A DNA stretch of 45,199 nucleotides from Candidatus Babelota bacterium (lineage in GTDB: Bacteria; Babelota; Babeliae; Babelales; Vermiphilaceae), in the NCBI GenBank assembly GCA_003963225.1, contig RXKB01000042.1, forward strand, positions 1-45,199, written 5' to 3'. The translations under genes and the position numbers were made by a program. Position 1 is the first letter of the stretch, and every line of letters begins with the position of its first letter. Shown here one piece after another: positions 5,871 to 13,004 of this stretch. Below the pieces are notes generated by a model. It did not search any database. It had not been told where the DNA came from and saw nothing but the letters and a program-made list of their open reading frames with translations.

Positions 5871-6385
5871 TGAACGAAACAACTAATAAGCTGGTAGAGG
5901 CGTTAGAACAAAGCAAAAAACGTATACAAGAATACGATAAATGTATATCTCTTTTATATGGTGAAGAAAAGATGTCTGGTAAGACATTGAGTATTATTGA
6001 GGAAGCCCTCAACGAATACCGTGAACAGGAAAAGAAAAATACTTGTTGGGAGTGTGGTAATAGCGGATTTAGAAGTATAGGTTCAAGACCTTCACAAATT
6101 CATTGTGATATTTGTAAAAAAATTGAACAGGAAAAGAAGCCTAAAACCGAGTTGGTGGAGTTGGATGAAGATAAGATATGGGAAATGAAAGAAAATAAAT
6201 TAATAGAGAAATGGAACATTAGTTTAATAGGTAGCATTTGGATAAATGAATTCTCATTTAAGGTAAAAATATTAGACTTTAGCTCAGATGAAGTATGGTT
6301 ATATTATTTAAGTAATGATAACAAATGCAGTTGGGATATTGATAAATTTATTAAAGAGTATAGACCATTAGAATGTGGAGATTAG
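5870..6385 (+). CDS. Hypothetical protein with CxxC zinc finger, 171 aa
   Basis: An N-terminal coiled helix (starts MNETTNKLVEALEQSKK) precedes a treble-clef-like zinc site CWECGNSGF / CDICKK (about residues 58-87), then a glutamate-rich linker and a C-terminal beta-rich region (WINEFSFKVKILDF). The start at 5870 follows AAGGAGTGTTGGTA and overlaps the upstream stop (TAATG), so it is preferred to the in-frame codon at 5861. It may bind nucleic acid or protein; no named family. Confidence 0.6.
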   Translation: MNETTNKLVEALEQSKKRIQEYDKCISLLYGEEKMSGKTLSIIEEALNEYREQEKKNTCWECGNSGFRSIGSRPSQIHCDICKKIEQEKKPKTELVELDEDKIWEMKENKLIEKWNISLIGSIWINEFSFKVKILDFSSDEVWLYYLSNDNKCSWDIDKFIKEYRPLECGD

Positions 6386-6387
6386 TT

Positions 6388-6630
6388 ATGAGCCTATCAA
6401 AAGAAATATTCGGGATTGAGAGAAAAATACTATCAATGAAATCTAGTTATGAATTTAATGAACCTATAGGATTTAATAACTGTTTAGATGAAATCGACCA
6501 ATACGAACTTAGCGAGGAAGAATTGGCTTATCTAATATTCGATTGTTCAGATTTGTGCCATCAAGAAGCGTCTTTATTAGCCAAAGCAATCATCCAAAAC
6601 AAGTCGAAGATTTTTGTGAGGAAAACATGA
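6388..6630 (+). CDS. Hypothetical acidic protein, 80 aa
   Basis: Starts MSLSKEIFGIERKILSM, acidic, helical. The ATG at 6388 follows GGAGATTAGTT and is preferred over an earlier in-frame ATG at 6373 that overlaps the previous gene. It ends with an ATGA overlap into the next gene. Function unknown. Confidence 0.5.
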   Translation: MSLSKEIFGIERKILSMKSSYEFNEPIGFNNCLDEIDQYELSEEELAYLIFDCSDLCHQEASLLAKAIIQNKSKIFVRKT

Positions 6631-6875
6631 TAAATAAAAACATTGAAGGAATTAAAAAAGTTAGTTTTGATAATATTGGTAATTGCAAAAACTGTGTTTT
6701 TTCTGAAATAGATATATCAACGGATTATGACAATATTAAAAGAATCCATGTTCTTTGTCATGCAAGACCTTCATTGGAAGATATTACTCGTTACATTGGC
6801 AATACTGATAAGTCTAATGCTGATATTCTAAATGATTTTAAACATGGCTGTGGAATGTTTAAAAAAGAGGAATAA
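6627..6875 (+). CDS. Hypothetical Cys-containing protein, 82 aa
   Basis: Starts MINKNIEGIKKVSFDN. CKNC near residue 19-22, a C in VLCHAR and a C-terminal HGCGMF make a possible metal site. Start at 6627 is chosen because GTGAGGAAAAC precedes it and it overlaps the upstream stop by 4 nt. Longer upstream reading of the frame would lie wholly within the previous gene. Confidence 0.5.
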   Translation: MINKNIEGIKKVSFDNIGNCKNCVFSEIDISTDYDNIKRIHVLCHARPSLEDITRYIGNTDKSNADILNDFKHGCGMFKKEE

Positions 6876-7037
6876 ATGAAATCAACAAACAAAAAGAAAA
6901 TAAAAAAGCGGTTAAATAAAGCACTATCATCAGGCGTATTAAGTAGTTTGATTGGATTATCTTTTTACAAAGAAGACCCGTTAACAAAGTTCTTTAACGG
7001 TAACGTGAGGATTAAAAATGGACATGAAACCGCATAA
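6876..7037 (+). CDS. Hypothetical basic 53-aa protein
   Basis: Starts MKSTNKKKIKKRLNKAL. Strongly basic N-terminus, then a short hydrophobic patch (VLSSLIGLSF). AGAGGAATAA precedes the ATG. It overlaps the next ORF by 20 nt. Function unknown. Confidence 0.45.
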   Translation: MKSTNKKKIKKRLNKALSSGVLSSLIGLSFYKEDPLTKFFNGNVRIKNGHETA

Positions 7038-7179
7038 AGGCATTGTAATAGTAGCAACTTTCTCATTAATGATTATATTATGGTTTTTTGTTAATGGTAA
7101 AGTTGATTTTATCTCATTGTTTACGTGTTTTCAATTGTACGCAATTTACTTGTTGTTAGCTGATAAATTCCAAAACTAA
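7018..7179 (+). CDS. Two-span membrane protein, 53 aa
   Basis: Two hydrophobic helices (about residues 9-25 and 31-47), with a very short loop between. SD GAGGATTAAAA. Size and topology resemble tiny phage membrane effectors or holin-like peptides, but it sits in the early direction rather than in the late lysis cassette. Confidence 0.5.
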   Translation: MDMKPHKGIVIVATFSLMIILWFFVNGKVDFISLFTCFQLYAIYLLLADKFQN

Positions 7180-7196
7180 AAATAGAAAGGCAACCA

Positions 7197-7466
7197 ATGA
7201 CAAAACTCAAATACAGTTTTAATTTAAAAAGAATCGCAACACTTAAAACGCCAGATAATCAAAGCATTTTTATTGGTGAGGTTGAGGAGTATAAAGAAGA
7301 TGGAACAAATGTTAGTGTTACTATCAAACTAAGTAATGACATTAAAAAACATCATTATGATAAGTTAGCCTCTAATCCTGGACTTATTCAAATTCGTGCT
7401 ATTTCAGACAATGCCTCAAAGGGTATTCTGATTGAAGAAAGCAACGGTGTTTTAAATGATAATTGA
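7197..7466 (+). CDS. Hypothetical beta-rich protein, 89 aa
   Basis: Starts MTKLKYSFNLKRIATLKTP; alternating hydrophobic strands with the IFIGEVEEYKEDGTNVSVTIKL segment, probably a small beta-barrel or beta-sandwich. SD AGAAAGG. It overlaps the last early ORF by 11 nt. No family recognised. Confidence 0.55.
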   Translation: MTKLKYSFNLKRIATLKTPDNQSIFIGEVEEYKEDGTNVSVTIKLSNDIKKHHYDKLASNPGLIQIRAISDNASKGILIEESNGVLNDN

Positions 7467-7650
7467 TATTGAAATTATTAGGGCGCATTTTTACCCAAAG
7501 CTTTTAGGTTTATCATTCTCTTTATTTTGTTTAAGATTTAATGATAACCCAAAGCCATGGTATATTGCTTTTATTCAAATTAATATGGATAGAAATTATT
7601 TGCTTTTTGGTTTGTTAGGTTTTTATTTTACAATACCAAAAAACAATTAA
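7456..7650 (+). CDS. Last rightward ORF, 64 aa, hydrophobic
   Basis: Starts MIIDIEIIRAHFYPKLLGLS; two weakly hydrophobic stretches and several aromatic residues. It ends at 7650, with its TAA sharing bases with the stop codon of the leftward gene (7647-7649), so the two opposing transcription units overlap at their stops. No hairpin terminator is visible between them. Confidence 0.45.
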   Translation: MIIDIEIIRAHFYPKLLGLSFSLFCLRFNDNPKPWYIAFIQINMDRNYLLFGLLGFYFTIPKNN

Positions 7651-8129
7651 GATATGTTATGAACATAGGGGTATGATATTAGTATTAAGTTTAAAATACT
7701 ACATATCAGCCCCTCTTCTGCTGGTGCTTCGATAGGGTTTTTAATTCCTAACCAAATACTCCACAAACCTATCCCAACATGAGGAACAAACAAAAGCCAT
7801 GCTTTACCGCCATAAACAAGGCAAAAAATTAGACCGCAGCCAATAACACCAACAGCATACAATAAACGTCTAAAGAATTTTGTCCAAGTGTTATCACCAC
7901 CGTACCCCATAGAAAATCCACCAAATAAAGCTGGAATCATCAAAAGAAACCACGGTGACCACGCCCCACGCAATAAACAAATAACATTATTGGTGATAGC
8001 TAATATTGTAGCCGAACCCAAACGACGAATGATTTTATCCTTGCGACCACCTAACATATACAATAGCGTTGCAATTGATAAACCAATCATTGAACCAAAG
8101 AATTGATAAACTGTTACGTATTCGCTCAT
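7647..8129 (-). CDS. Multispan phage membrane protein, 160 aa
   Basis: Last gene of the late operon. Four to five membrane helices, with the conserved-looking segments FSMGYGGDNTWTKFFRR, HVGIGLWSIWLGIKNP and a C-terminal EEGLICSILNLILISYPYV. This type occurs at the end of lysis/tail regions in other phages as an unnamed membrane protein. A role in lysis timing or membrane modification is possible. It overlaps the lipoprotein gene by 4 nt (ATGA). Confidence 0.65.
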   Translation of the reverse strand: MSEYVTVYQFFGSMIGLSIATLLYMLGGRKDKIIRRLGSATILAITNNVICLLRGAWSPWFLLMIPALFGGFSMGYGGDNTWTKFFRRLLYAVGVIGCGLIFCLVYGGKAWLLFVPHVGIGLWSIWLGIKNPIEAPAEEGLICSILNLILISYPYVHNIS

Positions 8130-8329
8130 AGACGTTCCAATCTGTAAAGGTTAATATCGCCACAAATACCAGTAACGCCTTCTTTTTCTGATTTCCATAT
8201 CTTAGGTGGTTGATTAGTTGTCAATGGTTCCGATTTCTTGGCGCAACTGCTTAATACGGTCAGCATTGCGAGTGTATATACCACTGTCAATAAGTGAAAG
8301 CTCACCAGGCTTACGTTGTATCGCTTCAT
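8126..8329 (-). CDS. Small lipoprotein, candidate outer-membrane spanin
   Basis: 67 aa starting MKRYNVSLVSFHL, with a hydrophobic core and a lipobox LSSC (Cys about residue 29), then a polar tail with a proline (NQPPKIWKSE). More than half of it is nested, in a different frame, inside the upstream gene (8214-8471). That architecture is classic for Rz/Rz1 two-component spanins. The start is set by the signal peptide; a longer in-frame opening to 8395 would spoil it. The mature part is short, and two more cysteines are absent except one in GICGD. Spanin identity is inference from layout plus lipobox. Confidence 0.55.
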   Translation of the reverse strand: MKRYNVSLVSFHLLTVVYTLAMLTVLSSCAKKSEPLTTNQPPKIWKSEKEGVTGICGDINLYRLERL

Positions 8330-8471
8330 TCTCTCTAATAAGTTTGTTAAGTTCATTTTGTTTTGCCTCTTTTTTTGAAGGTATCCATTGAACAACCTTA
8401 GCTATTACACCACCAATTGCTTGACCTAAACCGTTTGTTGCACCTTTTACAATGCTATCCATAATACCCAT
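8214..8471 (-). CDS. Coiled-coil protein, candidate inner spanin partner
   Basis: 85 aa. An N-terminal amphipathic/hydrophobic segment (GLGQAIGGVIAKVVQWI, about residues 13-29) is followed by a charged helical region predicted to be a coiled coil (KKEAKQNELNKLIRENEAIQ). SD AGGGGGT lies before the ATG. It overlaps the lipoprotein gene out of frame. An inner spanin would need a firm membrane anchor; the hydrophobic stretch here is weak, so the call is tentative. It could instead be a small phage structural or lysis accessory protein. Confidence 0.45.
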   Translation of the reverse strand: MGIMDSIVKGATNGLGQAIGGVIAKVVQWIPSKKEAKQNELNKLIRENEAIQRKPGELSLIDSGIYTRNADRIKQLRQEIGTIDN

Positions 8472-8481
8472 AATTTACCCC

Positions 8482-8877
8482 CTAGAAACGAAGTGATAAT
8501 ACAGTAGCCGATATACCCCAATCAAATTCATTTGAACCACCAATACGACCTACGCCAGCCCAAAGACCTGGACGAAACTCAACAATATCAAGAATTGGAA
8601 AGGTAGTCTTTCCTTTAAGATTTAATAAGTCATAGGATAAAACAGCTACAAGCTTATCACCTGTGTTTTTAGCTACCCCTGCATAACCAGCTTCTAAATT
8701 AAAGCCTTTATACTTTGCCACATCAACAGTTGATAAATAGTTAATATTGCTATCTGCTAATGAAAATGCAACACCTTGATTTAAAGAAGGCACACGGCTA
8801 ATTAAATCAATAATGCTTGTTTCTGCTTTTGCAACTGATGGAATCAATAAAGCTAAAATAATTAATAATTTACGCAT
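8482..8877 (-). CDS. Small outer-membrane beta-barrel-like protein
   Basis: 131 aa with a textbook Sec signal peptide: MRKLLIILALLIPSVAKA, cleavage after AKA, before ETS. The mature part has alternating strands (KGFNLEAGYAGVA, KLVAVLSYDLLNL, FRPGLWAGVGRI, FDWGISATVLSLRF) and ends in a terminal phenylalanine, the usual signal of outer-membrane barrels. It has room for a small barrel only. Phages carry such proteins for superinfection exclusion or receptor blocking, but here it lies in the late lysis cassette. The start is at 8877, after AGGAAGAAAAC; an upstream in-frame extension to 8925 has no such site. Confidence 0.6.
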   Translation of the reverse strand: MRKLLIILALLIPSVAKAETSIIDLISRVPSLNQGVAFSLADSNINYLSTVDVAKYKGFNLEAGYAGVAKNTGDKLVAVLSYDLLNLKGKTTFPILDIVEFRPGLWAGVGRIGGSNEFDWGISATVLSLRF

Positions 8878-9112
8878 TGTTTTCTTCCTTTTTCTTAGTT
8901 GGGTTATTTTCATTAAAGAACGCATGGAAAGCCATACCTAAAAGCGTTGGAACACCTAACATTAAAAGAACTTTCTCATAGCTTGCCGCATCCATCTTAC
9001 TAAACCATAAGCAAATAGTACAACCGACAAGAATAACAACAAGCGCACCTGTTAAAAGCATAAAAGCCTTATACCTTGCCCTTTGTTCAGAATATTGTTG
9101 TTCTTCGTTCAT
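8870..9112 (-). CDS. Two-span membrane protein, candidate holin
   Basis: 80 aa. Charged N-terminus, two membrane helices (about residues 14-37 and 47-64) and a very charged C-terminal tail (NPTKKKEENNA). The class II holin layout and the position just before envelope proteins make holin the best guess. The ATG at 9112 follows AGAGAGGTTAAC. No holin family signature can be confirmed by eye. Confidence 0.5.
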   Translation of the reverse strand: MNEEQQYSEQRARYKAFMLLTGALVVILVGCTICLWFSKMDAASYEKVLLMLGVPTLLGMAFHAFFNENNPTKKKEENNA

Positions 9113-9113
9113 G

Positions 9114-9290
9114 TTAACCTCTCTTTGCATTTGTTATGATGCTGTCTATAATTCTAAGACCTTTTAAAGCTTCTTGTTTAACTAATGGGTGCATTTTAAT
9201 CTTAAATAAAAAATCCTTTTGTTCAGATATTGTTTTCTTAATAAACTTGTATTTATCCGAAGGAATTTGCAAGATTATCATATCATCCAT
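9114..9290 (-). CDS. Hypothetical 58-aa protein in lysis region
   Basis: Starts MDDMIILQIPSDKYKFIKK, helical and basic toward the end. Its ATG overlaps the stop of the upstream gene (TAATG) and a GGGGGT site precedes it. The ORF fills the gap between 9112 and 9290 exactly and is part of the late operon. Function unknown. Confidence 0.55.
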   Translation of the reverse strand: MDDMIILQIPSDKYKFIKKTISEQKDFLFKIKMHPLVKQEALKGLRIIDSIITNAKRG

Positions 9291-9610
9291 TAATGTTTAC
9301 CCCCAAATAACCATGAGCTTAGTGTGTTAATAACCCCTGTAATTATCAATAACCATATAGCAATTAAATGGTTCTTAAATCCTTCTAAAACACGTATTTT
9401 TTCAGGTATAGATGGTTTACCGTCTTTTGGTATCAAAACTTCTTTTATCTGTTCAATGTCGCTTTGAAGTTTATCAAAGCGTTTATCATGCTCTATTTTA
9501 TGACGGCTAATGCTGTCTGTTACAGATTTATATTGTTCAGTCAAAACAATTATTTTTTCATTTGCTGATAAATCAGTTTTTCTTCTTTCCTCACCTTTGT
9601 ATTCACCCAT
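9290..9610 (-). CDS. Coiled-coil protein with C-terminal membrane anchor
   Basis: 106 aa. A polar N-terminus (GEYKGEERRKTD), a long coiled coil (about residues 20-60), then one membrane helix near the C-terminus (HLIAIWLLIITGVINTLSSWL). This resembles the XhlA type of phage lysis-associated membrane proteins, which act alongside holins. It opens the lysis cassette after the adhesin genes. XhlA assignment is by architecture only. Confidence 0.55.
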   Translation of the reverse strand: MGEYKGEERRKTDLSANEKIIVLTEQYKSVTDSISRHKIEHDKRFDKLQSDIEQIKEVLIPKDGKPSIPEKIRVLEGFKNHLIAIWLLIITGVINTLSSWLFGGKH

Positions 9611-9624
9611 TGTTAAAATCCTTT

Positions 9625-12060
9625 TTAAATCTGACCTTTAATGACTCCGTATATTCTTTTTGTAACTGATGTTGAAACGCCTGCACAATATCCTAATGCA
9701 CATATTGAGCTACCGCAACATTCAGCGGATGCTTGGCAAGCTACACCATCTAATGTACATGATTGAGGCGTGCTGTTTATTTGATAACCGCCTATACTCC
9801 AATCAGAACCTCTTGAATAATTATTAACGTCATTTGAGCTAGAAATCATTGGTACTGTTTCATCTGCACCTGATACGGCAGGGGAACCAGCTACAAGCTG
9901 ATAATTATTAACATAGTTTTCACCTGTAAAATATGTTGGTGTGAAATTTGATAAAGGACCGTTAACTACTGTACTGCAAGATGCTAAACAGGTAGAGTTA
10001 GGGCTTGATGTACAATCGCCACTGTTCCAGCTTTTAGTTGCACAATAAACATTATTGCTTTTAACTAATGTTGGATTGCTACCAGCACCTTCCGCATAAT
10101 AAGTATCAACGGTATCAATTTGACCACCGTTAATTTCTGTTCCACCTAAGAAGATGTTATTTTTGAGGTTTACAGTTTGAGCTGATGAACAACCGCTTCT
10201 TGCTGTTACGAATACCAGAGTATCGCCGTTACCTTGAAGCGTTGAGTTATAAATACTTCCCGTTCCTGTTGCATCACACGACAAAGATACGGTTGTCTGT
10301 TGCGCTGGACGACAAGTATTAAATGCGGCGTTACAATCTGATGAGCAATTTGTCCAGTTCTCATTAGCATCACAGATATTATCATGGTTACAATTACTGC
10401 CTGAACGACCTGGTGAGTAAATACTAGCGTAAACCCACGGTGATTGAATCCAATTTGCACAGTTTCCTAACAATACAGAGTTGTTAATTGTTGCGTTAGG
10501 GCTTCCTGTTTTAAATGCCGCACCAGCATTACCTTCTGCCTTCATGCGATTAGCAGTATAAACGCCTGTTGGGTCATAAAGACTGTCAAAACCATCTGAA
10601 ACATTATAAGAGATTTCACTATTTATGATATTCCAAGAAGCAAAAGGAATGTTTGCACCAAAAGCATCACCATAACCACCCTGGTCTTGACTCCAACAAT
10701 CATGTGGTGTATCTGCGCTTGCACCACCTGGTGTTGCTTTTGCTCGCCAACCACACCCTGAAAAATTATTCTTAGAATTAACAAAGTTTTTTAAACCAAC
10801 ATAAGCTGTATGTGGTGGGTCGCCACCATCCCAACCAACGAAACCAGAACCTAATATTTGGAAATTATCCATATTAATATTGGCTATAGCATCATAAGCT
10901 TCGACACCCTTGTAAGCCATACCTTTTATAGTTACATTTTCTAATGTCAAACCAGATGTGTTTGCCATTATTTTTAAACCTGTAAAAGCTGAACCAGGCG
11001 GGTAATTACCAACACCATATTCTGAACAATTTATATAATCTTGCGTTGGTTCATTGTCTATACGACCTTTTGCTCTATTGGGTCCTGTTGCAATGCACCC
11101 GTTTGAATCAGTAATAGTTAAACATTTTAAAGTTGTGTCACTTGTAACTTGCATAACATATTGAATAGCTGAACCTGAAAATATTGGTGGGTTTGAACAT
11201 CCATTTGCATAATCAATATTTCTAAATATTGTATTTGTTCCAGATGTTCCTTGTGGTAATGAAACAGTGCTTGTAATGGTAAATGTATCGCCATCACGTA
11301 CATTTAAAATATCTTCACCTGACATTAAAGAAACAGCTTGAACTGGACTATTACAAGCACAATTTTGATTCATACCGCTACCAGGATAAGCGGCATTTGT
11401 AGTTCCCAAGCATTCATAATCACCAAAACCACACGTTCCGCCATCTGTTCTTACATAATAATTTGTTGGTGTTCCTGGTGTTCCTGTGCGAATAATAAGT
11501 TTAGGCCAATAAGCTGAATCTGTGTAGTTAGATGTTCTAAACTGCTCATACATATTTGATGCTTGACCACGAACAATAAAACCGTTTGTGTTGCCCTGGT
11601 TAATCATATCTTTAACCATTTGTGTTACATCCACCTGCATCCATGCACCATTAGGTGCCGATGCTGTTGCACCATTTGTTGCTGTAAAATCAACACCAGA
11701 TTGTAAAGCCCCTGCTGTTCCCCAGTTATTTCCTGTGGAATAAATATTCCATGTTGCTTGCAATTGTTGAAAATTTTGAAGCATTCTTTGAATTGTTAGT
11801 GTGTGAGAATACCCTCTTAAAGCACCGTATACATCAAGTTCTGCTTGAATAATAGTTGAGGAATCTATACCTGTTAAATCAAACTTAAATAAACAAGCAC
11901 CATCTTGACCTGCTGAAAAACAAGTCTGACTGGTTCCATAATTTGTTGTTGTTGCGCTTGGGTTAATGAACGTGTCATCTGTTGGATATAAAGTAACTAT
12001 CCCTGCATTAGATAAAGAAGGAATTAATAATAAAGCAATTAATAAGATATTTTTAATCAT
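9625..12060 (-). CDS. Secreted-type DNRLRE / beta-helix adhesin, Cys-rich
   Basis: 811 aa. Signal peptide MIKNILLIALLLIPSLSNA, cleavage before GIV. Residues about 22-190 form a DNRLRE-like domain (TLYPTDDTFINPSA, SGVDFTATNG, WMQVDVTQMV, YWPKLIIRT). Residues about 240-750 form a right-handed beta-helix-like region. About 30 cysteines are spread along it, including CDANENWTNCSSDC and a knottin-like C-terminal cluster with VACQASAECCGSSIC. Such domains are normal in exported bacterial surface proteins and rare in cytoplasm-assembled tailspikes. It sits directly after the glycine-rich gene and overlaps it by 4 nt. It may be a receptor-binding or polysaccharide-degrading tip protein, or a surface protein made by the infected cell. 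Confidence 0.65.
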   Translation of the reverse strand: MIKNILLIALLLIPSLSNAGIVTLYPTDDTFINPSATTTNYGTSQTCFSAGQDGACLFKFDLTGIDSSTIIQAELDVYGALRGYSHTLTIQRMLQNFQQLQATWNIYSTGNNWGTAGALQSGVDFTATNGATASAPNGAWMQVDVTQMVKDMINQGNTNGFIVRGQASNMYEQFRTSNYTDSAYWPKLIIRTGTPGTPTNYYVRTDGGTCGFGDYECLGTTNAAYPGSGMNQNCACNSPVQAVSLMSGEDILNVRDGDTFTITSTVSLPQGTSGTNTIFRNIDYANGCSNPPIFSGSAIQYVMQVTSDTTLKCLTITDSNGCIATGPNRAKGRIDNEPTQDYINCSEYGVGNYPPGSAFTGLKIMANTSGLTLENVTIKGMAYKGVEAYDAIANINMDNFQILGSGFVGWDGGDPPHTAYVGLKNFVNSKNNFSGCGWRAKATPGGASADTPHDCWSQDQGGYGDAFGANIPFASWNIINSEISYNVSDGFDSLYDPTGVYTANRMKAEGNAGAAFKTGSPNATINNSVLLGNCANWIQSPWVYASIYSPGRSGSNCNHDNICDANENWTNCSSDCNAAFNTCRPAQQTTVSLSCDATGTGSIYNSTLQGNGDTLVFVTARSGCSSAQTVNLKNNIFLGGTEINGGQIDTVDTYYAEGAGSNPTLVKSNNVYCATKSWNSGDCTSSPNSTCLASCSTVVNGPLSNFTPTYFTGENYVNNYQLVAGSPAVSGADETVPMISSSNDVNNYSRGSDWSIGGYQINSTPQSCTLDGVACQASAECCGSSICALGYCAGVSTSVTKRIYGVIKGQI

Positions 12061-13004
12061 TTTTTAAAGTTACCAATTTTTGCATTATTAAACTTAACAA
12101 TGCTTGCTGTTCCCGATGAAGGAGTGTAAACAATAACTAAAATCCCTTGTGCGCCTGCGGCACCACGACGTCCACCACCACCGCCACCATATAAACCACC
12201 AGTTGCATTAGCTGTTCCAGAACCAGATTCAGCACCACCACCACCGCCTGAACCATGTGTAGAATCCCATTCAGTACCAGCACCACCCTTACCACCGTTT
12301 GCCGTACCTGGACTTGCGCCACCGCCACCACCACCATTTGTACCGTCAGCACCTGCTACGTTTGTTCCTGAACCGCCAGCACCGCCACCTGTTCCACCGT
12401 TATTATTACCACCGTTTCCACCGCCAGCACCATCTGTAGAACCATTAGAACCACCGCCGTTACCACCGCCACCTGTTGAACCTGCACCTGATGGAGTACC
12501 ACCAGCACCACCAGCACCTAAAGGACCAGCGGCACCACCACCACCGCCCTTACCACCTGATGCACCACCATTACCACCTGAATACTTTGTTGTACCAACA
12601 CCAGATGATGCTTGACCACCTTGTGCTGTTCCACTTGTCCAACTAGTACCGCCTTTTGCACAAACAGAAGATGCGGCACAACTAGCACCATTAAACCATG
12701 TGTCATTAGCCGCTGAACCTATTTGAATAGTTGCGCCTGATGATACGGATAAACTTGTTACTTTGGAATATGCCCCACCACCACCCCCACCACCAGTTGT
12801 TGCATTTCCACCGTTACCACCACCGCCAATTACCTCAACTGAATCTGCTACACCAGGCCAATCAACAGGCGCTGTCCATGTAGTATCAGCCGTATTTGTG
12901 CAATAAATAATCTTTTGTGACCCACCATAAGCAATTGGTGAGTCACAAGCTGACCATGCGTAAGAAGAAACAAATAAAAATAATAATGTTAGTTTTATTT
13001 TCAT
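12057..13004 (-). CDS. Glycine-rich repeat adhesin with signal peptide
   Basis: 315 aa. Signal peptide MKIKLTLLFLFVSSYAWS. Residues about 60-300 are dominated by Gly runs (GGGGNGG, GGGGGGG, GGKGGGGG) with short strands between, ending GILVIVYTP. The composition fits polyglycine-II lattices known from receptor-binding tip adhesins of T-even-like phages (gp38 type) and from the glycine-rich domain family. It is placed between the long fibre and the beta-helix protein, so a tip adhesin is likely. The GC-rich Gly codons make it stand out in base composition. A Sec signal on such a protein is unexpected. Confidence 0.65.
   Translation of the reverse strand: MKIKLTLLFLFVSSYAWSACDSPIAYGGSQKIIYCTNTADTTWTAPVDWPGVADSVEVIGGGGNGGNATTGGGGGGGAYSKVTSLSVSSGATIQIGSAANDTWFNGASCAASSVCAKGGTSWTSGTAQGGQASSGVGTTKYSGGNGGASGGKGGGGGAAGPLGAGGAGGTPSGAGSTGGGGNGGGSNGSTDGAGGGNGGNNNGGTGGGAGGSGTNVAGADGTNGGGGGGASPGTANGGKGGAGTEWDSTHGSGGGGGAESGSGTANATGGLYGGGGGGRRGAAGAQGILVIVYTPSSGTASIVKFNNAKIGNFKK

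Noticed and set aside
10206..10460. 84-aa ORF inside the Cys-rich adhesin gene
   Set aside because: Alternate frame of a long well-supported gene, no ribosome site.
12137..12706. Val/Gln-rich ORFs nested in the glycine-rich gene
   Set aside because: Out-of-frame shadows of Gly codon repeats (GGT repeats read as Val or Trp).
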